Positions 31,469 to 42,337 of a DNA stretch of 64,000 nucleotides are shown one piece after another. Position numbers and translations under genes: made by a program. The first letter of the stretch is position 1. Every line of letters starts with the position of its first letter. This stretch comes from Septoria linicola (Eukaryota > Ascomycota > Dothideomycetes > Mycosphaerellales > Mycosphaerellaceae), in NCBI GenBank assembly GCA_024114885.1, contig CP099423.1:1736001-1800000 (forward strand), in the 5' to 3' direction. The notes below the pieces were generated by a model. It ran no database searches. It was not told where the DNA came from and saw only the letters and a list, made by a program, of their open reading frames with translations.

Positions 31469-32529
31469 GATTCGAACGTGTGTGTCCCTCACGATGCAAG
31501 AGCTTGTGCTGAAGGAAGAGAGGGGAGAGGGAGAGAGAGAGTGTGTGTATGTTTGTGTCTTCATGTCCACAAGGGGCGAAGACGGGACACAGATGTATAG
31601 ATCTGTGCACTCTCTATGTCCGATGAGGGGCATCGATTATCGGCCATCGACCATCGATCATCGACACGCCTTGGACCCGCAGCATGAGTGTTACTATACT
31701 TTTGACGTGCACTTCACGGACAACAGCCAGGTCTGGATGTGACGCGCTGGACGATCGAGACCCCACAGGCTCATCTTCGCGACGAGCTCACCGTGGTAAT
31801 GTTCTACATCCCGCAGCATGCCGCCAGTCTGCTTATGCGGAACGCTAACTACAGTCTGGGATACTCACCTGTCAATCTTGTGGGCAACGGATGCGGTACA
31901 GACTATCTGAGTGTGAAGCACATCGAGAAAGTGAGGTGACCTTCACGTATGGACTCATCGCGCATATACTTGTGGTCCATTACTTTTGCCTTCGTACTCA
32001 CATTGATCAGACCACCTGCCAGCATCCCTCTGGCACCTAGCCCTTGCATCTGATATCACACCTCCAGTGTGTGTTCGAATGCAACAGACTGCTGCGTCTT
32101 TCACGTTCGCATGTTGGGCATCAAGGTTTCGGCGAGCCCCTGGTCGATGGCCAAACTCTGGACAAGTCCACCCGCGTCCAGCTTCAGCTCCGGGTTGTGC
32201 TCGACAAACTCATGCTCAGAGCATGGAACTATTGTAGAATCTACTTTCGCGGACTTTACACCTACTTTAATCTAGTGGACTAGGGCTGAAAGTCCAGTCC
32301 GATTGGGAGGAGATTACTGCTGCCGTAACTTTGTTAACGGAAGTTCAAAGTACTCTCGTATAGCGATCATAATTGCTCACTGCTCCGACAATGAGAAGTG
32401 GCGAAGACAGTCATAAGTACTCGCCCAGAGCTCTGCTGAGCTGGGTGTATTTACGATACTTCACACGACTCGAGCGTGTGCCACGGAGAGCAGTCATCAT
32501 CTGGGCCAAGTTCGAAGCCATCGCAAGCT
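31469..32529. other. Gene-poor interval with simple repeats
   Basis: About 1.06 kb. It contains a GA/GT-rich simple-sequence tract (31516-31558) and a cluster of ATCGAT/ATCGAC words (31630-31668). No coding signal that I trust. Confidence 0.45.
31516..31558. repeat. GA-to-GT simple-sequence tract
   Basis: A purine-rich GAGAGGGGAGAGGGAGAGAG run passes directly into GTGTGTGTATGTTTGTG. It lies just upstream of the start at 31468 (minus strand), so it is probably promoter or 5'UTR of that gene as CT/AC-rich sequence. Confidence 0.8.
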
Positions 32530-33199
32530 ATGGGACTTTCAATGAAGAAGCGACTAGAAAAGTTAGAAGCACTGATCAAGTGGTATCAAGACCTATGCAT
32601 AGCGTACGCTGCTGTACCATTGCTGCGGAACGATAGGCCAGTATGAACAGTGCACTCTTCCAGCAACTTTACGTACTCATGCTAGCAGGCGAGGGCACAA
32701 GAGATTGCGCCTCTTCTTGGAATTACTGTCCATAAAGCACGGTATCAGCTGAGCTTATCCGCAGATGAGGCGGTCGAATACGCAAAGGCAGTTCTTAATG
32801 GAACTAGGAAGGTGGGTCTGCCGACGCGGCGGAGCAATCGCAGGAAAGGTAGTGCCAGTAAGCTTATGGCTGAAATGTCAAGTGTGTATGTGTTGACGCA
32901 GAGCTATGCAAGAATGCGAACGAGATCGCAGCAAGCAACGAACGTCGAAGGAGACGCTACCGCGTACATCACCGATCGATTTTGTGCGATGCGACGTTCC
33001 ACACAAGATGCTCAACGATGTTTGGTCCCCAGGTCCTTTCACAAAAGAGGTCACGCTGAATCCAGAATGTTATTCAGAAGGGCTCAGGAGCTTTGTGCCG
33101 TCTGACGAGAAAGTTGTCTCCATCGATCCTCGATTGTTGATCAAGAGTGAGACAATGCAGATGGCTGCATCGAGTCTGACGCGGGTTGTGCAATTGTAA
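32530..33199 (+). CDS. Possible small multi-exon gene, model tentative
   Basis: A self-consistent model is exons 32530..32640, 32689..32857 and 32904..33199 (191 residues). The first intron is GTATGA...GCTAGCAG, and the second is GTAAGC...GCAGAG at only 46 bp; its donor and acceptor could be placed differently. Exons give MGLSMKKRLEKLEALIKWYQ, then ARAQEIAPLLGITVHKARYQ (a helix-turn-helix-like stretch), then PHKMLNDVWSPGPFTKEVTL and SFVPSDEKVVSIDPRLLIKS. The three pieces have protein-like composition, while alternative frames do not join cleanly. There is no known domain. It precedes two other small basic or chromatin-type genes in the same direction. Confidence 0.4.
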
Positions 33200-33823
33200 C
33201 GAGGGAGCTTGTGGTTTCATCGTTAGAGTTACTTTTGGCGCAGAACAGAATATCAGTACGATGTGCCGGGTTGCGGAGTGTCCAGTCCTTTTCCCTTATG
33301 ATCTCGTCTCGATATCTCTTTTTTCTAGGCGCCATGGAACCGCGCGGGGCTGCATCGTGTTTTGCGGCACAATGGGCTTTCCATTGTTCTGCATCAGGCA
33401 GTGATGCAGATAATAGCTTCCGCATTCTTCACGTACGACTCAGTGATCGGACGGCGTCTACATCGCGGTCAAAGTTGCAAAGGTCATGAGTTGGGAAAGT
33501 CCCACCGCTCTCGTTGAGACAAGAATTGTTCACCGACCCTGAGCAAAGGCCTTCGTGAGGTACCTGTCGCTCGAATGCCATCAGCCTCGCACAGCTCTTG
33601 CTTGGTCCAGCTCACACGGCTTGTAGGTTTACAATTCGACAGGCCAGTAGTTGATGCAGTCGACCCTGAACTTGAGATTTATGCTACCTGCAGGGTTGTT
33701 CCCGGTGAGGGTTTTGTGGCCAGGTTGATTCGACACTGCACGTAAAATCGAGCAGCGCACTATATTATGTCTCGCCGCCTTGAAGATGAACTGGCAACAT
33801 CTTGAACCGCTTGCCTCTCGAAC
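33200..33823. other. Intergenic, no gene recognised
   Basis: Upstream region of the chromodomain gene. Only short unlikely frames are present. Confidence 0.45.
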
Positions 33824-35047
33824 ATGCCGATCTTTTGGACGCCACAAATGGACCAGAAGCTGCTCATTGCAGTGCTCGCTGCAGTGAAGCTGGATCCCGA
33901 TGTGCTGTTGTCAAGATGGACAGAGCTCTTTGGTATGAGACACCACTGTCTCAAGAGTAAGTATGAGGCGACTGACATGAACAGGCAAGACAATCGAATG
34001 CTCAACGAAGCGAGCTACTGTAGAGCACATCATTAAACTCAAGAAATCCATGGGAATCGGTAGCGTCAAGCCGAGCGCAGCTTTGGCATCTCAGCCATGC
34101 TTGACGGACGCTTCGAAAGTAAGAAAGTCTCAAGCCAGATCCAAAGCTGCGATGTGTCAAGATGCAAGTGACTGCGATGGCCATGAGACTGTTCCACGTC
34201 ATGAGCCAAGCAAGAAAAGATCTTCTGCCAACACAAGATCACCATCCAACAGACTGAATCGTGCGCAACACTTGCCGAAAGATCGCAACCAGGACTCTCT
34301 CATGACTCGAGAGCCTGATGAGAGCACCGTCGCTACAGCGGCACGAGTCAAAACTGAAGTAGAGGACGGCGCAAGCGCCCCTGGAATGGTGGGCCATGTA
34401 GTGAACCTCGCCTCACAAAGAGCATCAAACGCGGGAAGCGTAGACAGTGACCAAGCGTACAGCGGCAACAGTGATATGAGCGATGACCTTGGTGTTGTCG
34501 AACTGATCGTGGCAGATGGGGTGTCGGTTGGGATCCTCACACCACCTCCTCAGAGCATGCAAACCAAGGAGCACCTGTCATCGGTGGTGACCGCGCGTCA
34601 GCGAGAGCTTGACAATGGAGGTATGTCACCCGGGAGCAGATGACTTGTGCGCTACGGCCGGAGGCTGACTTTATATATGTAGCAGTAGACTCTCAAGCAT
34701 CAGAGACAGAATGTCACAACGATGCCAGTCTGACTATCGGGGTTAGGAAGTATGCCCAGGAAGGACTCCGCACACCGACGGCCTCTCCTCCACACAAGCG
34801 CCAAATCAAGGTCGAGAAAAAGTACAAAGTCCGCTCTATCATCGATGAACGCTCATCTCACTATCATATTGACTGGGAGTCCGATTCAGACACTGGGGGG
34901 TCCTGCGAAAGCACATGGGAGCCGAAGTCTTATGCCAATCAGCTTGCCGTGGAGGACTGGGAGACGAAGAAAGCCGCTTGTAAAGCATCGCACAAAGTCT
35001 CGCCCAGGGCTTCCATGTCTTCTCGAGGTACCAAGAGGTCCAAGTAA
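33824..35047 (+). CDS. Chromodomain protein with N-terminal SANT-like segment
   Basis: Exons 33824..33932, 33985..34620 and 34683..35047 give 369 residues. Introns are GTATGA...GAACAG and GTATGT...ATGTAG; all phases fit. The N-terminus MPIFWTPQMDQKLLIAVLAA ... LLSRWTELFG then KTIECSTKRATVEHIIKLKK is the short Myb/SANT-like helix pattern seen in many small fungal nuclear proteins. A long basic, Ser-rich linker follows (SKKRSSANTRSPSNRLNRAQ). The C-terminus holds a chromodomain: VEKKYKVRSIIDERSSHYHI, DWESDSDTGG and STWEPKSYANQL, then a final helix with EDWETKK. The aromatic residues expected for a methyl-lysine cage (Tyr in KYKV, Trp in DWES, and the STWEP Trp region) are present. It probably binds methylated histone tails, in the manner of HP1-like readers. 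I know no named fungal protein with this exact layout. Confidence 0.75.
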
Positions 35048-35594
35048 GAATCATGGGGCGTGGTCGGTCCAAGCAAGAAGGTACAAACGCAGCGTCAGCC
35101 ACTCGCAGGGCTGGCACATTTTCCTGTAGCCCAGTAGGTAGCTGGAAGTACTTCTGTATCTTTGCACGAGGGCTTGGATATCTATGCTTTATTGTGCGGG
35201 TGAGTTGCATGCCTGCTCCGAACACATGCCTGGCCATAGTTGGTAACTGTCAATGGACGTTGAACAGTGAGAGAACTCCAGCCATCTTTCACAGAGCTCA
35301 TCCGATCTCACACAGGAGCCACATCTAACTTCCGAAACTTAATTCCGTGCCAGAACTCTGATAGAGTTGGCAAGCATTAAGGATTGACATGGGTAGCTAT
35401 GTGGCTTATGCAGGCACCAGAGCTTGTTAGCAGAATGTTGATGAGACCGCAGGTCGCGAAGTGTTTGTAGCGTGGGATGGAGTGACAGGTAGAAGATCGG
35501 GGACCCAGTTGATCATGGTCGAGTGTGCTGGAGCTGCACCATTTAAATTGTTCTCCCAACACAAGTACGACGTTGAGAAGGCGCAAATCTCATC
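35048..35594. other. Intergenic, no gene recognised
   Basis: Space between the chromodomain gene and a small downstream gene on the same strand. No domain or splice signal stands out. Confidence 0.45.
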
Positions 35595-36073
35595 ATGCGG
35601 TCGCGCTGTCCTGCCATGAGTCTTCATGATGTCTCGCAGAGTAAGACAGCCAGCAGGACCTCCAGACATTGTAAATGGCTCACAGCGAGGACTGTAAAAT
35701 ATGCTAACCCGCAGTCACAGACAAGATCGGTATATCGAGTGTTAGAAACAATACGATGCATCGTAAGACATTCGATCGCTCACGATGTCCTGGCTGGAAA
35801 GTTGCAAAGCCCGGCAGGTTGAGGCGACCTCTCTCTCCGCGAGCATTGCCAGATCATCTTGTTGGTCGAAGCCCGTCCAAGAACAGCTCGAAGACCGAAA
35901 GGATCAAGTATCTTGCCAAGAAGCACAACAAGATGGGAGTGACGCAGAAGGCGTTCATGGAATGCTTGATAGCAGATCTGCGCACAAACCTGCGACGCAT
36001 CAAGAACCCCTCGAAGCTTGAGGGAGATCATCCACTTGGACCAAAGGCTTTTGCAGCATCTCATCCATGCTAA
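35595..36073 (+). CDS. Small basic protein, two exons
   Basis: Exons 35595..35640 and 35715..36073 give 134 residues. The intron is well formed: GTAAGA donor, TGCTAAC branch site and CCGCAG acceptor, phase 1. The product starts MRSRCPAMSLHDVSQ and continues with a Lys/Arg-rich chain (RKTFDRSRCPGWKVAKPGRL, SPSKNSSKTERIKYLAKKHN, FMECLIADLRTNLRRIKNPS). There is no signal peptide and no known domain. A nucleic-acid or nuclear role is possible from charge alone. The start codon might not be the true first exon, since another exon could lie upstream. Confidence 0.5.
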
Positions 36074-36223
36074 ATGTGACAGGTGAAGGCTGAATGCCGA
36101 TGTAAATTGTAGCAATATTGGTGGGAGGACAATCTTAAATGAAAAAACGTCTATCGGCAGAACATGATGTGCATCACGTCGAACACGCCAAAATCAGTCG
36201 CTGAAATACAATGCCACAGCTGC

Positions 36224-37699
36224 TCAAGCCTTCGGCAGCTTCCATGTCACCAGACTCTGAGGCGGCACTGTTCCACTCCAGGTCGTACCGCTGGTCGTGT
36301 TGAGCTTTATGAAGACGTTGCTCTTGGCGGTGGAAAGGATGGCTACTGTCCTTGAACCATCAGGGTTGACCGTACCAACACTGGTCACAGTCTGTCCTTG
36401 CGAGTCCGTGCCTCCGCCCGCGACAAGCACAACTCTAGCACCTTTTGGCATATATCTGCTGAACTGTGCCATCATGTAATATGCGGTATTCAGCGTGTAG
36501 GTGCCATCGTTATTCACCGTGACCAGACCTTGACACTGGTCGCAGCCGCCGTAGATATGTGGCCCATTGTTCACGTCCGCGGCAAGAGTCCATGCGATTG
36601 AGCCTGAACCCCAGTTTTGTAGTGGGCCGATAGTAAAAGCGGCAGCATTGTACCACGGCTGGGACGCAGGTGTCCAGCATTCACTCATGTATTGTGTGAC
36701 GCCAGTGTTATTCGCCTTGAAGTCCGACATGACACTCCACGGCTGAGTACTATAGCAATGCCATGCCACGGTGTTGACGTACTGCCCTGCGTTGTCCAGA
36801 ATTGATTGGGGGTACGATGGTTGATCGAGATTATGATCGTAGCCCCAAATCGATGTTGATGACAACCCTGCGTTGGCGAGAGCAGGGCCGAGGCGATTCT
36901 TGATCAAGAGCGCATTCTCGTAGTCGTAGGCATACATTGTCGCGAAAGAATCATCGGAGTTCAGCGGCTCGTTTTGCAGAGTGACTGCGTTGATAGGTGC
37001 TCCCGCTTTGGCGTATGCTTGTATGTACTTGACGAAGTAATTCGCGAAAGCATAGGAGTAGTCGGTTTCCGAGCTGTTTAGGTAGGTGTCCAGTAAGTTG
37101 TTGTTGCTTGCATTGCCAGTCAGGACACCGTTCCTCTTCATCCATCCTGGAGCTGACCACGACGAGCCGAGCAATGTCATAGCAGGCGCCCTGGTTCTCA
37201 TCTGGGCCAAGAGAGATGCCATTGCTGTACCGTTGCTGCCAAGAGTGAAATTGGCCAGCTGTGGATCTGGTTTGCCGTTGTTATCGTCGTATGTATAATT
37301 GGTGGCAGACATGTCTGAGCCTCCAATAGTGTGTCGCATCAGGCTGAAGTTGGCTGAGTTCGGCTGGTCCGCCGTCATCAACACCTTCATCAGCAACGTT
37401 CTCTGAGCGGAAGTGAGCCTGGCCCAGTTGACAACGGTGGCATCGGTCACTGCAGCGCCAAAACCGGTCACAGTCTGTCGATAAGCCGCGGTCGTGTCGT
37501 TCAAGGACAATTGAACTGGGATGCTGCCAGCTGGCTGTGTTCCTGAGCCTCTCACGGGAGCCGTTATGTTGGTGAGTTTGTAGGTGCCATTGTAGTTCGA
37601 GCAAACAGCAGTAGCGGTTGTTGCTTGTCGAACTGCAAGTGGTGATGCCAGCGATGTACTGGCCAGTACGGCACTGACGGCAAAAGTGGAAAGCAGCAT
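36224..37699 (-). CDS. Secreted glycoside hydrolase family 30 enzyme (endo-beta-1,6-glucanase/galactanase type)
   Basis: 491 residues, single exon. A signal peptide MLLSTFAVSAVLASTSLAS precedes the GH30 (beta/alpha)8 barrel: YRQTVTGFGAAVTDATVVNW, SLMRHTIGGSDMSATNYTYD, LLGSSWSAPGWMKRNG, NAVTLQNEPLNSDDS (acid/base Glu244), VAWHCYST and GVTQYMSECWTP (nucleophile Glu340). A short beta-sandwich completes the C-terminus (YYMMAQFSRYMPKGARVVLV to VTWKLPKA). Family 30 retaining enzymes cleave beta-1,6-glucan of fungal walls, beta-1,6-galactan or related links. The substrate cannot be fixed from motifs alone, although the spacing resembles fungal endo-beta-1,6-glucanases and galactanases. Several N-glycosylation sequons support secretion. 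Confidence 0.92.
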   Translation of the reverse strand: MLLSTFAVSAVLASTSLASPLAVRQATTATAVCSNYNGTYKLTNITAPVRGSGTQPAGSIPVQLSLNDTTAAYRQTVTGFGAAVTDATVVNWARLTSAQRTLLMKVLMTADQPNSANFSLMRHTIGGSDMSATNYTYDDNNGKPDPQLANFTLGSNGTAMASLLAQMRTRAPAMTLLGSSWSAPGWMKRNGVLTGNASNNNLLDTYLNSSETDYSYAFANYFVKYIQAYAKAGAPINAVTLQNEPLNSDDSFATMYAYDYENALLIKNRLGPALANAGLSSTSIWGYDHNLDQPSYPQSILDNAGQYVNTVAWHCYSTQPWSVMSDFKANNTGVTQYMSECWTPASQPWYNAAAFTIGPLQNWGSGSIAWTLAADVNNGPHIYGGCDQCQGLVTVNNDGTYTLNTAYYMMAQFSRYMPKGARVVLVAGGGTDSQGQTVTSVGTVNPDGSRTVAILSTAKSNVFIKLNTTSGTTWSGTVPPQSLVTWKLPKA

Positions 37700-40632
37700 A
37701 GTGGTTGAACGATGGAAGGGAACGATGATGGAGTGGCTCTCAGCAGCTTACGCCTTTGCTGTATATATGCTCAGGCCCCGCTACCAGAGCTGGACAGTCG
37801 AGAAGACCTATTGTCCATCAATCGGGTCTGGCCACACGGGACGTCACAGTGAATGTGAGCTGAACGCTTGCTGGAGAGGTCTGGGATGGCAACATGGGCC
37901 GAGGCCGACATCTAGACGGTGGTAGGCTATGCACATTGCGGAGCAAGATAGGCAATTACATCGTGCCAACACAGTAGCTTGGCCTTGAAACCTTTGAAGG
38001 GCCGACCTCGATCGACCTGGTTCGCGTGGCATCCCGCTCTCAGCAAAGTCTTCCGGGGCTAAAGAAGTGCTCGCACACAGCTCGGTAGTATAGCCGATCG
38101 GATGGAGGCGTAGGTGAGGTCTGGAACAGCACAAGTCCGCCACTCATTGCACAAGAGGCATAGCAAGCAGCGACCTAAATCATGATAGCGCAGCAGACTC
38201 CCGACATCCCGACTGCCACTGCGTCGACGTGCATACGACAGGTCCAAGTAGTGGCGATACAGCTTATGTCCGACTGGATGATTTGTTAGCCGCTGTAGCT
38301 GTGCAAGACGCCCGTCCGAGCTTGGTTAGCAGAGCGCTGCCAGATATGTTCTCCGAATTGCAGTGGAGTCTGGAAGCCGCGAGTCAGCTTCCGTCGAGTG
38401 TCGTGAGTTAGTGAATTCCATTGTGCTTGTGACGAGGATACCTTTGCTACTCTTTGAACACGCAATGTACACCGGTTGATTGGCTTGACCATGCCAGTGA
38501 ATTCCTGCCGCCACAGCTTGTTGTCCACGGTGTCTCATAACAGCGATGATCACAGTTGAGGGCGAAGATTGTATGGCCGATGCAGGAGACTCCCGAGATC
38601 CGTGGGCTGGATTTGCATCGCTTGCTGTATAAGGAACATGCTACAGGTGCAGATGAGTATTGCAGTATGCGCCATGTCTCGGCCTGAGGACTTAGCCGGG
38701 GAGCAGTCTTTTGATGATTCGGAGGCTGAACAATGTAATGCATGCAAATCTCAAATGGGCGTGATCGTCCGCATAAGATTGTTCTAGCGTGAAAGCGTTC
38801 CACATGCTTGAGCATGCTGCGCTGTGTCGTGACCTCACTACAGCCAGGAACTGACTGCACCGAGAGCCATGTGGTCCCCGACCCAGGCATTCCATCGAGC
38901 CGAAGTTGTGCAGCTCGCTTGTAAAGACTGCAGATAATGAATGCCAAGATGGTCAACCACCTGTGATCGCACTGCAGCTCCCTAGTGAGAAGCCGTGTAG
39001 GCAGTGGACCGCGCCGTCGGGTGACAGCCCCATGCATTGAACAGCTCCACAATGTGATCCACCTTGCAGCAGGCGCCTGGAGCACAAGAGATACTGTGTC
39101 TGTTCCTTGGATCATACAGCCTGCAGATGTTGGCTCAGGCTCGCAACCTAAGCAGGTGACAATTCGACGTCCAGCGCCGATTTCTCGGAAGTGTCACGCC
39201 TCCTCGCGTACCATCTACACTGTCAGTACTCCTGTCACTCAACCCGAGCTTCGTGGCCAGTAATAACATGTACCAGCGAGGGCTCATCTCAACGTTGGAG
39301 GTCGTCCGACGCCTGATCGGCGAACAATTTGTCCAAGACCATCTGTTGTTTGTGCCGAGAGAATACAAGCGATCCATCAAACGGGCCATCTCGACATTGG
39401 CTTGCTCATTATAGAGAAACCAGACTGCAGGGTGAACTGTTGCCGACCGTGTCATCTTCGAGACTCTTGAGCCCTCATCGATGCTTATGAAATTCTGCTG
39501 CGTTCGTAGAGCTGCTCGCGCTGGTCTGCGATCAACAAGCAAGCGTTGAGCTGTGGTTCGTAAAAGCTCTCTTCATGTCTTGTCGAATGGCTTGATAGCA
39601 ATGACAATCTGATCTCTCCTCACATAGATGCGGCCAAGCTGCCGAATAGCCGGACGCCACTCTATATCGTGATCGATGCTACAATCGTTCGAAACATGAC
39701 TGAAAAGCTCGAGTGGCTTGTCCAGGAGCTGTGACCAGATCGCCATGGTTACATGCGCCTTTCCGGGTTGAGTCGGACGTTGCAACATATCAAGATCATT
39801 GGGGTTCGCTTCAGAGGAGCCTTGCGCTATTCGAGTCTGTATCCAAACAGAAGCAAAGTCGATGATCAACCACTCGAGACCTGCAATCGGAGTGCTCAGC
39901 GCGGATGCGTCACTGGCTTCCTGAGCTTCTGCCCGAGCTGATCTGCTAATCTATGGCGACGGTCGTCCAGACTTGCAAGCTATGAGGGACCGGTATAATT
40001 GAGCTTGCGCGTAATTCCCATGGTGACTGACTTTGCTACCGCCAAGTCAAGCAGTCCTCTGCAGGATATATTCTTGAGCTAGCACTACGTTCCGGGCTTG
40101 TAGGCAAGTGCGAAAGGATCGTTCATACGGCCAGAGAGCTCATGCAGCCGGTGCAGCTTTTAGCTCAGATGCGGTCGAGCTCTACTGCTGTCAACTGGAG
40201 GACGTGGTATTATTGTGAAGTCAAATGCGAGGCCTCGAAGCCTTGGCATGCAACAATGTTGCAAGGTCTCTGTCGTCATTGTGTCTCACGTATGTCGAAA
40301 CACTTCAGTACTATTCTTTCCACTCCTGTCTACCGTACTTATGAAGATCCTCTTCACCTGCCGAGACAGCATGCCATATCAAGGCCCTTTCGCTACGGCC
40401 TTCGCACGGAGCGAGGAATGGCGGCTAATGGACTTCGCCTACGCCACCGCACTAGAAGTAGACAGTGACCAACCACCACTTCCAAAGCAATGCGCGTGCA
40501 GTAGGATCAACATAACGTTCAGCTAGGCGCGCGTCATTCCTGCTGGCCCTCATGGAAGATACATTCTATTGTCAAGATCGTGTCTTCGCACTACTTGTGT
40601 TGATTAACCTGTTACATAGTTGCTAACACTGG
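37700..40632. other. Long gene-poor interval
   Basis: About 2.9 kb between the GH30 gene and the third DUF2235 gene. The only stretch with protein-like composition is the isolated exon-like frame at 39573-39948. The long minus-strand frame at 38447-39115 looks random. No transposon ends or tRNA were seen. Confidence 0.45.
39573..39948 (-). pseudogene. Isolated exon-like open frame, possible gene fragment
   Basis: A minus-strand frame of about 125 codons has no ATG at its 5' end: it begins after a TAG that could also be read as a splice acceptor. It encodes AEAQEASDASALSTPIAGLE, then WLIIDFASVWIQTRIAQGSS, and ends IRQLGRIYVRRDQIVIAIKP with FDKT. The amphipathic and hydrophobic patterning is protein-like. 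No convincing upstream exon was found, because upstream frames carry stops. I do not recognise a family. It may be the last exon of a decayed gene. Confidence 0.3.
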
Positions 40633-42090
40633 ATGAAAACCATGTCTGGCACCAAGAACACCGAGGCACCGTCCGGCTATACGCCAAAGAAGCTCATTGT
40701 CTGTTGCGATGGCACTTGGCGCAACAGCGATTCTGGTATATTGTCCGCGACCAGTCTCTCGTGGCTATGGAGAGGCCATGAGCAGGTCTCTACAAATGTC
40801 ACGCGCATAGCGCGAGCTATCAACAGTATTGATCGTCAAGGAAGACAGCAGATTGTGTACTATCAGGCTGGTGTGGGCAGCGAGGGCAATCTTATCGAGC
40901 GCATCGTGGGCGGCGCGCTTGGGATTGGACTTGCAGCGAACATACGTGAAGCCTACTCTTTCATCGCAAACAACTACTTACCAGCAGATGAAATTTACCT
41001 GATTGGATTCTCAAGAGGTGCCTTCACTGCGCGATCGGTTGGAGGACTTATCTGCGATTTGGGACTTCTGAATACTGACGGCCTCGATCACTTGATGGAC
41101 GTCTTCGAAGATTGGGAGAATGCCGGAGCAGACGGTTATGAGACGCTGCTCGCGAGAGATGAACCAAGCTTCACAATCAAGATTGGAGTGGAAGATCCGA
41201 AAGCGTACGTTGCGAGCTACCGTGATGCACTGCGCCAGATTGGTTACATCAGTGGGGAAGAGGTTCCCGTGAAAGCAATAGGTGTTTTCGACACTGTAGG
41301 ATCTTTGGGCATTCCAGTGAACCCGCTACTCCAGCGCATAGGTTTTCCGAGAGTACTCCGCGAGTATCGCTTCTACAATACAGATCTTGACCGCAACGTC
41401 GAAAACGCGTTCCAGGCTCTTGCACTAGATGAGGCTCGAAGCGCGTACCGTCCGGCCCTATGGCAGAAGCTGCCAGGTATGGACGCGAACTTACGACAAG
41501 TATGGTTTCCAGGCGCACATACCAACGTGGGTGGTGGTTATCCCGACAGTGGACTTTCAGATATCTCACTTGCATGGATGATGTCAAACCTCGAACCCTT
41601 CATCGACTTCAATCCTCAATATATTCGGAAGCAGCACGAGAAGAATCTGGCATATCTCAGACGTGAAAAGGTGCCAGAGACGGGACTCCAATGGGCTGCT
41701 GGCCAGCTGAAGAACACTGCCTCGGGTCTACGGGCCCTCCTGGGTATCGTTCCGCGTGGGCCTGGCAGGTATCACGTTTTGGACAAGAAGACACTCAGAG
41801 TACGATGTGAGGAGCCACTGCGCAATACTAATGAGCGCATCCATGTCTCCATTCGCTCCAGAAAGGTGACCGGCGGGCTCAACGAACGCAATAAGATCGT
41901 CAAGTACGAACCAAAGTCTCTTCAACCGAAAGACTACGAACTGATCGATGCAAAAGCTGAACCTGGAAAGGCTAGCTGGCGATACATTGGCAAGGAGACA
42001 CAATTCGCGGGCGAGGTCCTGCTCGAAGAAGAGCTTGGCACCTTTGAGAGGGAGATTTTCGAGAACTTTGTCTCAGCTTCTTCTGCCTAG
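40633..42090 (+). CDS. DUF2235 protein (Tle1-like alpha/beta hydrolase), paralogue 3, canonical motifs
   Basis: 485 residues, single exon; the ATG at 40642 (MSGTKNTEAP) is an alternative start. This copy keeps the textbook motifs: KKLIVCCDGTWRNSDSG (about residues 19-35), STNVTRIARAI, IVYYQAGVGSEG, the nucleophile elbow YLIGFSRGAFTARSVGG (Ser127), IGVFDTVGSLGIP (Asp220) and WFPGAHTNVGGGYPDSGLSD (His296), forming a complete Ser-Asp-His triad. The C-terminal region (RYHVLDKKTLRVRCEEPLRN onward) is the usual fungal extension. Bacterial relatives include the type VI effector phospholipase Tle1; fungal cellular roles are unknown. It has no signal peptide or membrane helix. It is only distantly related to the copy at 19588-21250 and to the fused copy at 23190-26205. 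Confidence 0.92.
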   Translation: MKTMSGTKNTEAPSGYTPKKLIVCCDGTWRNSDSGILSATSLSWLWRGHEQVSTNVTRIARAINSIDRQGRQQIVYYQAGVGSEGNLIERIVGGALGIGLAANIREAYSFIANNYLPADEIYLIGFSRGAFTARSVGGLICDLGLLNTDGLDHLMDVFEDWENAGADGYETLLARDEPSFTIKIGVEDPKAYVASYRDALRQIGYISGEEVPVKAIGVFDTVGSLGIPVNPLLQRIGFPRVLREYRFYNTDLDRNVENAFQALALDEARSAYRPALWQKLPGMDANLRQVWFPGAHTNVGGGYPDSGLSDISLAWMMSNLEPFIDFNPQYIRKQHEKNLAYLRREKVPETGLQWAAGQLKNTASGLRALLGIVPRGPGRYHVLDKKTLRVRCEEPLRNTNERIHVSIRSRKVTGGLNERNKIVKYEPKSLQPKDYELIDAKAEPGKASWRYIGKETQFAGEVLLEEELGTFEREIFENFVSASSA

Positions 42091-42337
42091 GCTGCTTCAC
42101 GCATGTTTTCCAGCTCTGGTATCACCGTAGCAGACATGCCAATATCAGGCGTGTGGCTATAGCGTATCACTGCCGATGGCTTGGCCCACCGCCACTTGAT
42201 CCACCTTCAGGGTTTTGGCGGCGCTGCTGCCTGTGACAGCCTGAAGAATAGTCTCGGTGCCAGGCCTATAACAACAACATCCACATCCCAAGCGCAGAGG
42301 ACCTGCGCTCTCACATCGCAATCATCAACCAGATATC

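Noticed and set aside
31630..31668. Cluster of ATCGAT/ATCGAC words, possible small repeat array
   Set aside because: Units are irregular in length and sequence; no spacer structure, so neither a CRISPR nor a clear satellite.
38447..39115. Minus-strand frame of 222 codons in the gene-poor interval
   Set aside because: Composition looks random (Cys/Trp/Arg scattered), with no splice pattern or domain, and starts with a non-ATG-like context.
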